26,664 nt of DNA from BHER01 sp051652245 (GCA_051652245.1 JBOFTV010000085.1:1-26664); one strand, 5' to 3'. Counted from the stretch's first letter, positions 1-7,066 are shown. Notes: generated by a model from the letters alone, not told the origin. Program-made: numbers and translations.

Positions 1-170
1 AAAGTCAAATATATTCCGCCCATGACTCATCCGTGGCGAAGAAGTTCGTTTTTATCTTACTCCAATTCCCAAAAACATAGGGCCAGTTTTGAGGCTCATG
101 TTTAGATTTTCGTGGGACATTTTAATATACGCTTGACAGTGTTTTTTTTGCGTTTTTTTGATGGGAGTAA

Positions 171-215
171 CACGTATATGATAATGTCTTAAGTGTTCGT
201 ACATAATAATGTCCT
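171..215. repeat. Two imperfect 19-bp direct repeats, possible IS end
   Basis: Positions 171-189 and 197-215 match at about 15 of 19 bases, and both share ATAATGTC (181-188 and 206-213). The repeats are 26 bp apart. Closely spaced terminal repeats of about this size are known from IS21-family ends, but no transposase gene follows here, so this is only a suggestion. The stretch 1-170 contains no gene that I can recognise. Confidence 0.25.
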
Positions 216-234
216 CAATCCATCACGTAACTAT

Positions 235-290
235 CCTATCACACTGGGCCTATCACACTGGGCCTATCACACTGGGCCTATCACACTGGG
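235..290. repeat. Four perfect 14-bp tandem repeats
   Basis: The unit CCTATCACACTGGG occurs four times without a mismatch at 235-248, 249-262, 263-276 and 277-290. The array starts exactly where similarity to an IS66 transposase stops on the minus strand (about 290/291). This suggests slippage or duplication at the breakpoint of the element. Confidence 0.95.
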
Positions 291-478
291 CTACGAATAA
301 TAAAAAAGTTCCCCATGCTCAATTCACTTCTAAAGCAAACGGAAAATTTCATCTTTGTCTTCGTCATTTGTATAGCCCGTTCTGCCGTATTGTTATCAAA
401 TGCTACTTCAAAATCAGTCACAAACCGCATATGTTCTGCCTGATATTTAAGTAACGCTTCACAATCTGAAATCGCAAA
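281..478 (-). pseudogene. IS66-family transposase, C-terminal remnant
   Basis: Read on the minus strand from 478 downwards, one open frame gives a peptide containing KYQAEHMRFVTDF, then FDNNTAERAIQMTK, then a KFSVCFRSE segment. This is the characteristic C-terminal block of IS66 transposases: the FDNNxAER motif carries the catalytic glutamate of the DDE triad, and FRSE follows it. Only about 60 residues remain. No start codon or N-terminal catalytic region is present. The expected continuation after the IIRS residues is replaced by the 14-bp tandem repeats, where a TGA stops the frame. It is a dead fragment, evidence that an element once inserted here. An unrelated short plus-strand reading frame over the same bases is not a gene. 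Confidence 0.8.
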
Positions 479-536
479 AAAACAGGTGTAACCAGGACTA
501 CAGTATACAAAATAAAAAGTGATATTCTAAAGTACA

Positions 537-1025
537 CTATGTTCCAATCTGAGCTATTAAATGTGCTTTTACATCTGTTATATGTTGCTCTAACCTATTC
601 GGAAATTGATTTTCATATGAAAGTATTTTTTTTAATTTTTTTTCAATCTTACTTATTAGGGTTTGATTAACAACTTTAACATCAATGCCACATCTACTAA
701 AATTATGACTGATATACTGTTGAGTCACCGGGAAAGCACAACTTATTTTTATTAAGCATTTCCGTCTATCAATTTTTCCAACCTCATAGTAAGAAGATCT
801 AATATCACTATCTTCTAGTTTTAAAAACCTTTCTATTTTTTCGTATTTTTCAAATGAGATGTTATCCACAGTTGAGAGTGGAATTATCCAAAAAAGTCCC
901 TTAACAATTTCATCCTCTTTACATAAATAACATGGTCGCGGCTTAACATCAGAAAACCTACCTCCTAATTGTTCCACCAACAACTTATACGATCCATCTA
1001 ATATCACTAAACTACCAACGCTCAT
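537..1025 (-). CDS. Putative type III toxin-antitoxin toxin (CptN/TenpN-like endoribonuclease)
   Basis: The gene encodes 162 residues, the usual size for a type III toxin. Visible features are an early RP pair (30-31), the hydrophobic strand GLFWIIPLS (43-51), a following KYEKI segment (60-64) and FPVTQQYI (98-105), then a basic helical C-terminus. From memory, this order resembles the CptN branch of the ToxN/AbiQ/TenpN/CptN endoribonucleases, which cut mRNA and are held inactive by repeats of their own antitoxin RNA. The start is supported by AAGGAG seven bases upstream of the ATG. The strongest evidence is context: just upstream on the same strand lie a promoter, three 45-nt tandem repeats and a terminator, which is the type III layout. 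The family is inferred from architecture and recalled motifs, not from a search. Catalytic residues cannot be assigned safely. Confidence 0.7.
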   Translation of the reverse strand: MSVGSLVILDGSYKLLVEQLGGRFSDVKPRPCYLCKEDEIVKGLFWIIPLSTVDNISFEKYEKIERFLKLEDSDIRSSYYEVGKIDRRKCLIKISCAFPVTQQYISHNFSRCGIDVKVVNQTLISKIEKKLKKILSYENQFPNRLEQHITDVKAHLIAQIGT

Positions 1026-1082
1026 ACAGTTCTCCTTTTCTTCAAGAGTCTAATTATACAATAAAATTCAAAATATAAATAT

Positions 1083-1110
1083 AAAAAAAGACTCAACCGA
1101 GTCTTTTTTA
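1083..1110 (-). terminator. Rho-independent terminator between antitoxin RNA and toxin
   Basis: GACTC (1090-1094) pairs with GAGTC (1099-1103) around a four-base loop. The stem is extended by A and U runs, giving a 3' U-tract on the minus strand. In type III systems, such a terminator lets most transcripts end after the repeats, so that antitoxin exceeds toxin mRNA. Confidence 0.85.
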
Positions 1111-1245
1111 TATCATTCATCTTAGAAACGCTGAATGATAAGCGCTATTCCTGCAATTCATTCCTCTTAGAAACGCCGAATGATAAGCGCTATTCTTGCA
1201 ATTCATTCCTCTTAGAAACGCCGAATGATAAGCGCTATTCTTCAT
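1111..1245 (-). repeat. Three 45-bp tandem repeats (antitoxin units)
   Basis: The units are 1111-1155, 1156-1200 and 1201-1245. Units two and three are identical over their first 40 bases on the plus strand (1156-1195 and 1201-1240). Unit one differs from unit two at five of 45 positions. There are no spacers between units, which excludes a CRISPR array. A 77-codon frame runs through the repeats only because 45 is divisible by three. Confidence 0.95.
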
Positions 1246-1275
1246 GTAGTTGACAATATCTGCTTTATATATACC

Positions 1276-1304
1276 ATTATACACAAGTACATACACAAGT
1301 ACAA
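1276..1304 (-). promoter_or_regulatory. Promoter of the toxin-antitoxin transcript
   Basis: On the minus strand, a -35 TTGTAC (1299-1304) and a perfect -10 TATAAT (1276-1281) are separated by exactly 17 bases. The predicted start lies about 23 bases before the first antitoxin repeat. The spacer carries a short repeated ACTTGTGTAT motif. Confidence 0.8.
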
Positions 1305-1455
1305 GCCTTTTAACCTGTTTGTGTAGGTTGAAAAATTGGGGGGGTAACACCCCACTAAGAAAATTCCTCCCCTAGCTTTAGCTCTCGCTGATGATGTTAA
1401 TAAGCATCGATATCCAGGCTATCATCACTTGCTTTCTGGGAACCAAAATCGCTAA

Positions 1456-1491
1456 AAAAAGATAGAAATTCTTTTAACTTCCTATCTTTTT
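1456..1491 (-). terminator. Terminator after the transaldolase operon
   Basis: AAAAAGATAG (1456-1465) and CTATCTTTTT (1482-1491) are perfect complements around a 16-base loop. On the minus strand a run of seven T follows the stem. A second 10-bp inverted repeat (1498-1507 with 1532-1541) lies between this stem and the end of the transaldolase gene. The remaining part of 1351-1556 holds no gene that I can see. Confidence 0.7.
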
Positions 1492-1556
1492 AATTTGAAA
1501 CTGATAACTTCTGCTGACTTGTTACAAGGAATTATCAGTTTTGGGCCATTTCTAGT

Positions 1557-2276
1557 CTACTTGAGTCTCTCTGGTATTACCTTGTATCCTAATGATTGAC
1601 TATCTTGGTAGAACATTTGTACTGTTTCTAAGGATATTTGGGTCAGGTCTTTGCCAATTTTATGATATTTTTCCAGGATATTGGGTGTTACGGTTATGAT
1701 ATCCACACCTATTTGTTCCGCCTGGATGATGTTTAATACCTCCCTTGGACTTGCCCAGAGTAATTCTGTTCCTCTTAGCTTTTGACAGATTTCTTTGGCT
1801 TCGATCATGTAAGGAATTGGGTCTTTACCAGCATCCGCAATTCTTCCCGCAAAGACGGAGATGATATTATTTGTCCCCTCTGTTAGTACGTCGACGATTT
1901 GGCTAACTTGTTTTGTTGTCATCACTGCGGTGATGTTAAGTTGTAATTTTTGAGCTGATAATTTCTTGATTAATGGAATTGTCGATGCCCCACTAGTTGT
2001 CATAATCGGGATTTTGATGTAAACATTCTTCCCCCAGGAAGAAATTTCTTTGGCTTCTAATTCCATTTCTGGTAGTGTGTCCGCAAATACTTCAAATGAA
2101 ATCGGTAAATTGGGAATTTCTGTTAATACTTCTTGCGCAAATTTGACATAATTGGGGATCCCTGCTTTCTTCATTAGTGTTGGGTTTGTTGTAAAGCCGC
2201 TGACTATTCCAGCTTGATAGGCTCTTTTCATTTCAGCTATTTCCGCTCCATCAGCATATATCTTTATTTTTTTCAT
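1557..2276 (-). CDS. Transaldolase / fructose-6-phosphate aldolase-type enzyme
   Basis: The protein has 239 residues, typical of the short single-barrel TalC/FSA (MipB) branch of class I aldolases rather than the longer classical transaldolase. The N-terminal YADGAEIAEMK, the SGFTTNPTLM motif (26-35) and VYIKIP (85-90) are recognisable. Lys88 in the last motif should form the Schiff base with the sugar. Such enzymes split or transfer a three-carbon dihydroxyacetone unit from a ketose phosphate in the cytoplasm. A GAAAGGA site precedes the ATG. The gene is the last of a four-gene PTS operon, 20 bases after the EIIC stop, so it probably acts on a catabolite of the imported sugar. The exact substrate and the aldolase-versus-transaldolase activity are not decided by the sequence. 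Confidence 0.85.
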   Translation of the reverse strand: MKKIKIYADGAEIAEMKRAYQAGIVSGFTTNPTLMKKAGIPNYVKFAQEVLTEIPNLPISFEVFADTLPEMELEAKEISSWGKNVYIKIPIMTTSGASTIPLIKKLSAQKLQLNITAVMTTKQVSQIVDVLTEGTNNIISVFAGRIADAGKDPIPYMIEAKEICQKLRGTELLWASPREVLNIIQAEQIGVDIITVTPNILEKYHKIGKDLTQISLETVQMFYQDSQSLGYKVIPERLK

Positions 2277-2296
2277 TTTATTACGTCCTTTCGTTT

Positions 2297-3679
2297 TTAT
2301 TGATATGGGGTCATGTCGTTGTTGATGACTTCCGATTTTGTTTTAATAAAGTTGGGAATAACTAGCACCAAGCCTAAGATGACGCATAGTCCATAAATTC
2401 CAATACTGCCAATTAGGTTGCCAATATTTCCAATTAGAATCCCCAGTACACCAAAATCAGTGTCACCAAACGTTGTATTAGAAAAGCCAAGTGTTCCTAA
2501 AACAGGTAATAATAGAGCCGGTAGAAATGATAGCAGTAGTCCATTAACAAATGCTCCCCCGATTGCTCCTTTGCGACCTCCTGTTGCATTTCCATAAATT
2601 CCTGCTGTTGCCCCACAAAAGAAATGAGGAACAAGTCCTGGAATAATAAGCACACCTCCTGCAAAACCAAGTACAAGCATACCAATTACCCCCCCAACAA
2701 AGCTGGAGATAAAACCAATAATAACAGCTGTTTGAGCATAGGTGAAAAAGACGGCACAGTCAACAGCGGGAATTGCATTGGGAATGATTTTTGTTCCAAT
2801 TCCTTGAAAGGCAGGAATTAGATCACTTAAAATCATTCGCACCCCTGAGTAAACAATTGTTACACCTACAGCAAATTTTAAGCCACTCATAATTGCAAAT
2901 AAATACGGATTCATATCACCCGATAATGTTGACACAAAAACGGGCCCTGCTGCAATTGCTGCAATTAAATAGAAGATAACCATTGTTAATCCCGTTGAAA
3001 TAGTTGTATTTCGTAAGAAACCCCACTGCTCCGGAATTTCCATTTTTTCCGTACTTTGTTCCGGGTTGCCAACATATTTTCCCACAAGCGCTGCAATGTA
3101 GTAACCAATACTACCAAAATGTCCCATTGCAACTTCATCGCCATCTGTTACTTTTAAGGTGAAATTTTGGCCTATTGCTGGTGAAATTGCACTCCAGGCT
3201 CCTAAAATAAAGCCGCCTGCTAGCACTAATCCTGTTCCATTAAAGCCAATTGCACCAATAACCGCCGATAACAAACATGCCATAAAAAAACTGTGGTGGC
3301 CTGTTAAAAATACGTATTTATATTTTGTAAAGCGCGCAATTATAAGATTGAAAACTAACCCACACACTAAAATAGACATCGTTTCTACACCAAGTATTGT
3401 TTGGGCAACTGCTGTGATTGCTTCATTATTAGGCACAACACCAGTGATATTAAATCCAGCTTCAATCATTGCACCCAACGGGTTTAAGTTAGCTACAATA
3501 AAATCAGCTCCTGCACCCAGCATTAAATAACCGAAAATTGGCCCTAATGTTCCCGTTAAAACTTTGTACCACTTCTGCTTCATTGCCACTAACCCAACAC
3601 ATGAAACAATCCCTAGTAAAATTGCTGGTTGACTTAAAACATCCCTTAAAAAACTTAATATACCATTGAAAACAGTCAT
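2297..3679 (-). CDS. PTS EIIC membrane component, ascorbate (UlaA/SgaT) type
   Basis: This is a 460-residue, very hydrophobic protein with about ten or more membrane segments. It matches the UlaA/SgaT family in length and in phrases such as FLTGHHSFFMACLLSAV, the glycine-rich AGGVLIIPGLVPHFFCGATAG, and a long start-to-end transporter core. It forms the membrane channel that carries the sugar while EIIB phosphorylates it. The gene starts seven bases after the EIIB stop, with an AAAGGAT site. Family members carry L-ascorbate, but related systems paired with a transaldolase-like gene probably carry other sugars, so ascorbate should not be assumed. No ulaD/E/F-type ascorbate catabolic genes are in the window. 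Confidence 0.85.
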   Translation of the reverse strand: MTVFNGILSFLRDVLSQPAILLGIVSCVGLVAMKQKWYKVLTGTLGPIFGYLMLGAGADFIVANLNPLGAMIEAGFNITGVVPNNEAITAVAQTILGVETMSILVCGLVFNLIIARFTKYKYVFLTGHHSFFMACLLSAVIGAIGFNGTGLVLAGGFILGAWSAISPAIGQNFTLKVTDGDEVAMGHFGSIGYYIAALVGKYVGNPEQSTEKMEIPEQWGFLRNTTISTGLTMVIFYLIAAIAAGPVFVSTLSGDMNPYLFAIMSGLKFAVGVTIVYSGVRMILSDLIPAFQGIGTKIIPNAIPAVDCAVFFTYAQTAVIIGFISSFVGGVIGMLVLGFAGGVLIIPGLVPHFFCGATAGIYGNATGGRKGAIGGAFVNGLLLSFLPALLLPVLGTLGFSNTTFGDTDFGVLGILIGNIGNLIGSIGIYGLCVILGLVLVIPNFIKTKSEVINNDMTPYQ

Positions 3680-3685
3680 AATTAA

Positions 3686-3976
3686 TCATCCTTTCTCGTT
3701 GGTCGCCATTGCTTTAATTTTATCGAGGACATCTTCCCGAATTTTCTTTTTATTAATATAGCTTCTGACAATTGCTTTTTCTTGGGTTGCGGGCATTTGT
3801 TGAGCAAGTTGGGCTACAGTAATAATCAGATCAGGCTTTTTGGAGAGTGCTGCATTAAAATCAGATGATTCTACATCGACATCAATACCTTCTAGTGCAC
3901 AAAGTTCTTCGATTTTTAGGCGGAGCATTAAGCTGCTCCCAATTCCATTTCCACACACTGTTACAATTTTCAACAT
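3686..3976 (-). CDS. PTS EIIB component, ascorbate/lactose-type fold
   Basis: The protein has 96 residues and begins MLKIVTVCGNGIGSSLML. The cysteine at position 8 in the CGNGIGSS loop is the expected phosphorylation site that receives phosphate from EIIA and passes it to the sugar. Length and motif fit UlaB-like EIIB proteins. The ATG overlaps the stop of the upstream regulator gene by one base (TAATG), which suggests translational coupling, and AAGGAAG lies eight bases upstream. It works at the inner face of the membrane with the EIIC encoded next. No free-standing EIIA gene exists in this operon. Confidence 0.9.
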   Translation of the reverse strand: MLKIVTVCGNGIGSSLMLRLKIEELCALEGIDVDVESSDFNAALSKKPDLIITVAQLAQQMPATQEKAIVRSYINKKKIREDVLDKIKAMATNEKG

Positions 3977-5958
3977 TATTTTACACTTCCTTTCCCGGGC
4001 GCAATTAATGCTAATAATTGCGTTGGCTTTGTTGTTGCTAATACTTGCTTGAAATCTTCGTCTTCTGCAATGTAATCAACTAGTTGAGCTAGGGCTCCCA
4101 GATGTTTTTGGGCATCGCTTGCCGATAACATCACAAAAACAGAAATCGGGAGTGCTGCTTTTCCATTCAGTAAAACGGGTTCTTCTAATTTTAAAAAGCT
4201 CATCCCCGTTTTTAGCGCACCATCTTTGGGGCGCGCATGCGGGAGGGCGAAGTGATCGCGGAGAACGATGTATTCCCCTTGCGCTTTTATGTTGCTTATA
4301 ATTTTTTCAATATATCGTTGTTCAATGTAGTTTGCTGTTAGTAATGGTTCACCCACTAGTCTAATTGCCGCCTCCCAGCTATCTAGTTTAGTCGCATATT
4401 GAATAAATGGCTCTGTTAGTAAATCTTCTAACATAATTTCACCTCTTTTTTTTCCGCTTTGTTGTTGTTTAATTGGGCTTTTATATAAAAATTCTTGCAT
4501 GATTTCTTCTAGTATTGGCTTTGTAACATGCTTTTTAATAATTTGAAATAATTCTAGCTGTTGACCTGTTTGATAGTTGCCAGTGCTTGTTGCTCCTAAA
4601 ATTTTCTTGTAATCAAGTTCTGTTAATATTGGATTCACCTGAATTATAATACTTTGTTTATGCTGTAGTGGCGTTGTTGTGATGATGATGTCAACTTCTG
4701 GTTGCCTGTTAATTTCATCTACTGCACACGTTTTAAGCGTTTTGATTGGTAAGTTTAATGCTGCAATTTGCTGTTGTAATAAATTAGAAACGCTGACCCC
4801 CTCATAGCAGACAATGAGGATGCTTTGGCTATTGTGAATTTGTGGTATGAGTGTTTGCATTAAAATTGCTAGATAACCCGCCTCATGTGCGATAAAATCA
4901 GTGCTACATTCATCTACTGCTGTTAATTGTAGGATTTGTTGGCAGCAGTAATACGTGTAGCCATATTTCTTTTTTATTTCTTCTAGGATGGGGTTGTGTA
5001 GCACTAATCCTAGTTTTATCCTGTAGTACATGCAAAAACAATGTTCCCTGATTGCCGTTTCCATTATTTCCATTTGTAATGGTTGCGTCGATAATAAATT
5101 GATGTGGAGGCTAAGCATTCGCGAAAAATGGGTTATTTTTGCTTTATCATCAGCTCCGCTTTCAAGTTGAATAAAACAGTGGAGTAAGGTTATTTGAAAA
5201 TGTTTTTCTGTTGTTGGCAACCAAGGGCTCTGCTGCTGTTGGCAAATTGTGTCAAGGACTTCTGTTTCCTGTTTGTTAAATTGCCGGTCCTTTTCTGGTG
5301 CCATTGTGATTACATTTCCTTGGTTGACGCGCCTTTCATTGATGTGGAGGCCTAAGGCTAAAATATCAAGACTCATTTTGGAAATTCCCGCAACTTGTTG
5401 ATTACGACGCAGGAATTCGAGGTAGCCTTCTAGAGGCCTAAGGCAAACAAAATACTGCACAAAGGGTAGTAATATATTGAGAATTCCAATTCTTATTTTC
5501 TGTTCTTCGCCTTTGAAGCAGTACTTTTTTTGGGCATAGATTAGCGTTATTTGCGCTTTTAGGAGGATTTTTTTCAGTCGTTTTATATCATTTACAAGGG
5601 TTGACTTGCTAATAGGGATTTTAAGTAGCAGACTATCCAGGGTAATGTTTTCCTGGGAAATTAGCTGAAAAAGGATGAAAGCTCCACGTACTTCGAGGTC
5701 AAATAGATCTGGTCTGTGGGCTTCTAGTTGGAGTAATTTTGGGAGTTTTTGGGGTTTTGTAAGCTTTAGTTGAATCCCTAAATCGTTTGTTTTCAGCCAA
5801 CCTATATTATGAGTTTGGAGCCAGTAATTGATTGTACTTATATCTTCATAGATTGTCTGCCGGCTTACAGTAAATTTATTGGCAAGGTCAATAATGCCGC
5901 TTTGGTCTGAATATCTAACTTCTTCTAATAGATTTCTCTGGCGCACGCTTAAATTCAT
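3976..5958 (-). CDS. PRD-containing transcriptional regulator fused to PTS EIIB-like and EIIA domains
   Basis: I place the start at 5958, giving 660 residues, because AAGGAGAAA sits at the right distance there. A frame extending to 6048 would run into a hairpin and has no such site. The order of domains is: an N-terminal helix-turn-helix (about 1-65, VSRQTIYEDI), two PRD domains (about 90-370, with LGLHINERR), an EIIB-like domain with Cys384 in LIVCYEGVS, and a fructose/mannitol-type EIIA domain from about 510, with His574 in LPHARP. Such MtlR/LicR-like proteins are activators whose activity is set by phosphorylation. Because the operon has no other EIIA, this EIIA domain may also be the phosphate donor to the neighbouring EIIB (inference). 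It is the first gene of the operon. Confidence 0.88.
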   Translation of the reverse strand: MNLSVRQRNLLEEVRYSDQSGIIDLANKFTVSRQTIYEDISTINYWLQTHNIGWLKTNDLGIQLKLTKPQKLPKLLQLEAHRPDLFDLEVRGAFILFQLISQENITLDSLLLKIPISKSTLVNDIKRLKKILLKAQITLIYAQKKYCFKGEEQKIRIGILNILLPFVQYFVCLRPLEGYLEFLRRNQQVAGISKMSLDILALGLHINERRVNQGNVITMAPEKDRQFNKQETEVLDTICQQQQSPWLPTTEKHFQITLLHCFIQLESGADDKAKITHFSRMLSLHINLLSTQPLQMEIMETAIREHCFCMYYRIKLGLVLHNPILEEIKKKYGYTYYCCQQILQLTAVDECSTDFIAHEAGYLAILMQTLIPQIHNSQSILIVCYEGVSVSNLLQQQIAALNLPIKTLKTCAVDEINRQPEVDIIITTTPLQHKQSIIIQVNPILTELDYKKILGATSTGNYQTGQQLELFQIIKKHVTKPILEEIMQEFLYKSPIKQQQSGKKRGEIMLEDLLTEPFIQYATKLDSWEAAIRLVGEPLLTANYIEQRYIEKIISNIKAQGEYIVLRDHFALPHARPKDGALKTGMSFLKLEEPVLLNGKAALPISVFVMLSASDAQKHLGALAQLVDYIAEDEDFKQVLATTKPTQLLALIAPGKGSVK

Positions 5959-6007
5959 TGACGTTTCTCCTTCCAAGGTAACTATATAATAATTATTGGC
6001 TTTTGAA

Positions 6008-6069
6008 TATAGCAAGTCTGTTGACACGAACGTCAACAGACTTGCCATGTGTCCATTCTACTTGCTATA
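6008..6069 (-). promoter_or_regulatory. Nested inverted repeats upstream of the PTS regulator operon
   Basis: A perfect 14-bp inverted repeat (6012-6025 with 6032-6045, six-base centre) lies inside an outer pair, TATAGCAAGT (6008-6017) and ACTTGCTATA (6060-6069). The outer arms overlap the inner arms, so two alternative folds are possible. It sits 50-110 bases before the regulator start. It could be an operator for the regulator or another repressor, or a 5' RNA hairpin. No U-tract follows, so it is not an ordinary terminator. Confidence 0.75.
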
Positions 6070-6083
6070 GCCAACTTTTGCAA
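6055..6083 (-). promoter_or_regulatory. Predicted promoter of the transaldolase/ascorbate-type PTS operon
   Basis: On the minus strand TTGCAA (6078-6083) and TAGAAT (6055-6060) are 17 bases apart. Transcription would begin near 6047, so that the 14-bp inverted repeat forms the very 5' end of the mRNA. A weaker alternative promoter (TTGACG with TATATT, spacing 19) overlaps the palindrome itself. Confidence 0.5.
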
Positions 6084-6127
6084 GCTTACTTTTTTTCACG
6101 TAAATCCTATATTTTACTTATTTATTG

Positions 6128-6157
6128 TGATATAATAAACAAAAGAAAGCGCTTTGT
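6128..6157 (+). promoter_or_regulatory. Extended -10 promoter and cre site of the RpiR gene
   Basis: TGATATAAT (6128-6136) is an extended -10 element; no good -35 is seen. Eight bases later AGAAAGCGCTTTGT (6144-6157) matches 11 of 14 positions of the palindromic CcpA-binding cre sequence TGAAAGCGCTTTCA. A cre at the transcription start normally gives repression when glucose is present. The RNA would begin inside or next to it. Confidence 0.7.
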
Positions 6158-6184
6158 ATTGGGCGTGGAGCTAGAGGAGAAACG

Positions 6185-6940
6185 ATGATGCAAACGATTG
6201 AAAAATTAATTCACGGTATCAAGCTATCGGCAACAGAGAGGCAAGTATTTCAATATATTATTGATAACCATCAGGAAATGTTGCAATTAGGCGTACGAGG
6301 AATTGCCCAGAAAAACTATACTTCCACATCAACAGTAATGCGCCTAACTAAAAAGCTAGGCTACACTGGCTTTATTGATATGCATTACAAGGTTTCTTCA
6401 CTCCTTGAGGATACAAAACATAAATTAACCCAGGCTGAATTTAATACCGCTTTTTTGCCATCTTTCTTCGAAAAAGATCAGCAGGAGCATAAGATACGGC
6501 GCGTGGCACAAGAAATTTATCAGGAATCCTCACAGTATTTTTTTATTTATGCGACGGGGTTTTCGGGTATCATTGGTGAGTATATTTATAAGAAATTATT
6601 AGTTTTAGGTAAGAAAGCGTTATTTGCAACTGGGTCTGATTCAGTGGGTGTCCTTGATAATAATCTGGAGAATATTAGCGTGTTTTTAACGGTATCAAAG
6701 TCAGGGGAGACCAAACAAGTTATTTCTAAGGCTATTACGGCAAAAGAGAGCGGTCTATTTGTTGTTTCATTTACAAGTAGTTCGACCAACACATTAGCAA
6801 AAAGTGCCGATATTAATTTTGTCTTAGCCGATTTATATCCCTTCGATGATCGAAATATGTTGCCTAATCCTTTTTTTTCAAATGTTATTATGATGTTTGA
6901 GAAAATTATTTATGCTTATCATGCTGAAATTGTAAAGTAA
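6185..6940 (+). CDS. RpiR-family transcriptional regulator (HTH + SIS)
   Basis: The protein has 251 residues. The N-terminal part (about 1-75) is an RpiR-type helix-turn-helix: LSATERQVFQYI, then TSTSTVMRLTKKLGYTGF. From about 105 a SIS sugar-phosphate-binding domain follows, with YFFIYATGFSGIIGEY and LTVSKSGETK. These proteins sense phosphosugars and control sugar genes. The ATG doublet at 6185/6188 follows AGAGGAG. The gene is closed by its own terminator and has its own cre-linked promoter, so it is a separate unit, but its position directly before the PTS/glucosidase genes makes it their likely regulator, probably sensing a phosphorylated alpha-glucoside or glucose 6-phosphate (inference). 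Repressor or activator cannot be told. Confidence 0.9.
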   Translation: MMQTIEKLIHGIKLSATERQVFQYIIDNHQEMLQLGVRGIAQKNYTSTSTVMRLTKKLGYTGFIDMHYKVSSLLEDTKHKLTQAEFNTAFLPSFFEKDQQEHKIRRVAQEIYQESSQYFFIYATGFSGIIGEYIYKKLLVLGKKALFATGSDSVGVLDNNLENISVFLTVSKSGETKQVISKAITAKESGLFVVSFTSSSTNTLAKSADINFVLADLYPFDDRNMLPNPFFSNVIMMFEKIIYAYHAEIVK

Positions 6941-6958
6941 TCGCCCGCTAAAATAGTA

Positions 6959-6989
6959 ACATGTAACGGACTGTGGTTACATGTTTTTT
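6959..6989 (+). terminator. Terminator after the RpiR gene
   Basis: ACATGTAAC (6959-6967) pairs perfectly with GTTACATGT (6976-6984) around an eight-base loop, and is followed by six T (6984-6989). Confidence 0.88.
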
Positions 6990-7024
6990 AATTGAGCGTT
7001 GCTCTATTCAAGCGGAAAATATCG

Positions 7025-7033
7025 TGCTATACT
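7025..7033 (+). promoter_or_regulatory. Predicted extended -10 promoter of the EIICB operon
   Basis: TGCTATACT (7025-7033) is an extended -10 box about 95 bases before the start codon and downstream of the RpiR terminator. No convincing -35 is present, which is common for extended -10 promoters. Confidence 0.45.
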
Positions 7034-7066
7034 AACTTTGAGATATCTTATAACAATTAATCATCG

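Larger units (their letters stand above)
1083..1268 (-). ncRNA. Putative type III antitoxin RNA (three-repeat precursor)
   Basis: This minus-strand transcript would start about seven bases below a near-consensus promoter, run through three 45-nt repeats and end at the hairpin at 1083-1110. The toxin gene begins 57 bases beyond the terminator. Within each repeat, CATTC and GAATG can pair around a 13-14 base loop, and AGCGCT is self-complementary, as expected for a unit that folds alone. In known type III systems the toxin cuts this precursor into single repeats that each bind and inhibit a toxin monomer. Function is inferred from layout. Confidence 0.7.

Noticed and set aside
52..204. 50-codon minus-strand frame with ATG at 204
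   Set aside because: The start lies inside the repeated IS-like motif, no ribosome binding site is present, and the product is not recognisable.
209..454. 81-codon plus-strand frame
   Set aside because: It is the reverse side of the IS66 transposase remnant and of the 14-bp repeats; its protein has no recognisable feature and no ribosome binding site.
1111..1245. CRISPR array
   Set aside because: The repeats are directly tandem with no unique spacers, number only three, and have no cas genes nearby.
1117..1350. 77-codon frame on the minus strand through the 45-bp repeats
   Set aside because: Its C-terminus is only the translated repeat. The frame stays open because 45 is a multiple of three, it overlaps the predicted promoter, and no ribosome binding site fits. 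The stretch is better explained as antitoxin RNA.
3159..3530. 123-codon plus-strand frame
   Set aside because: It lies entirely opposite the EIIC gene, whose reading is well supported by family motifs.
5959..6048. 30-codon N-terminal extension of the PRD regulator
   Set aside because: It would be translated through the 14-bp inverted repeat and lacks a ribosome binding site, while the ATG at 5958 has a strong one and begins the normal HTH domain.
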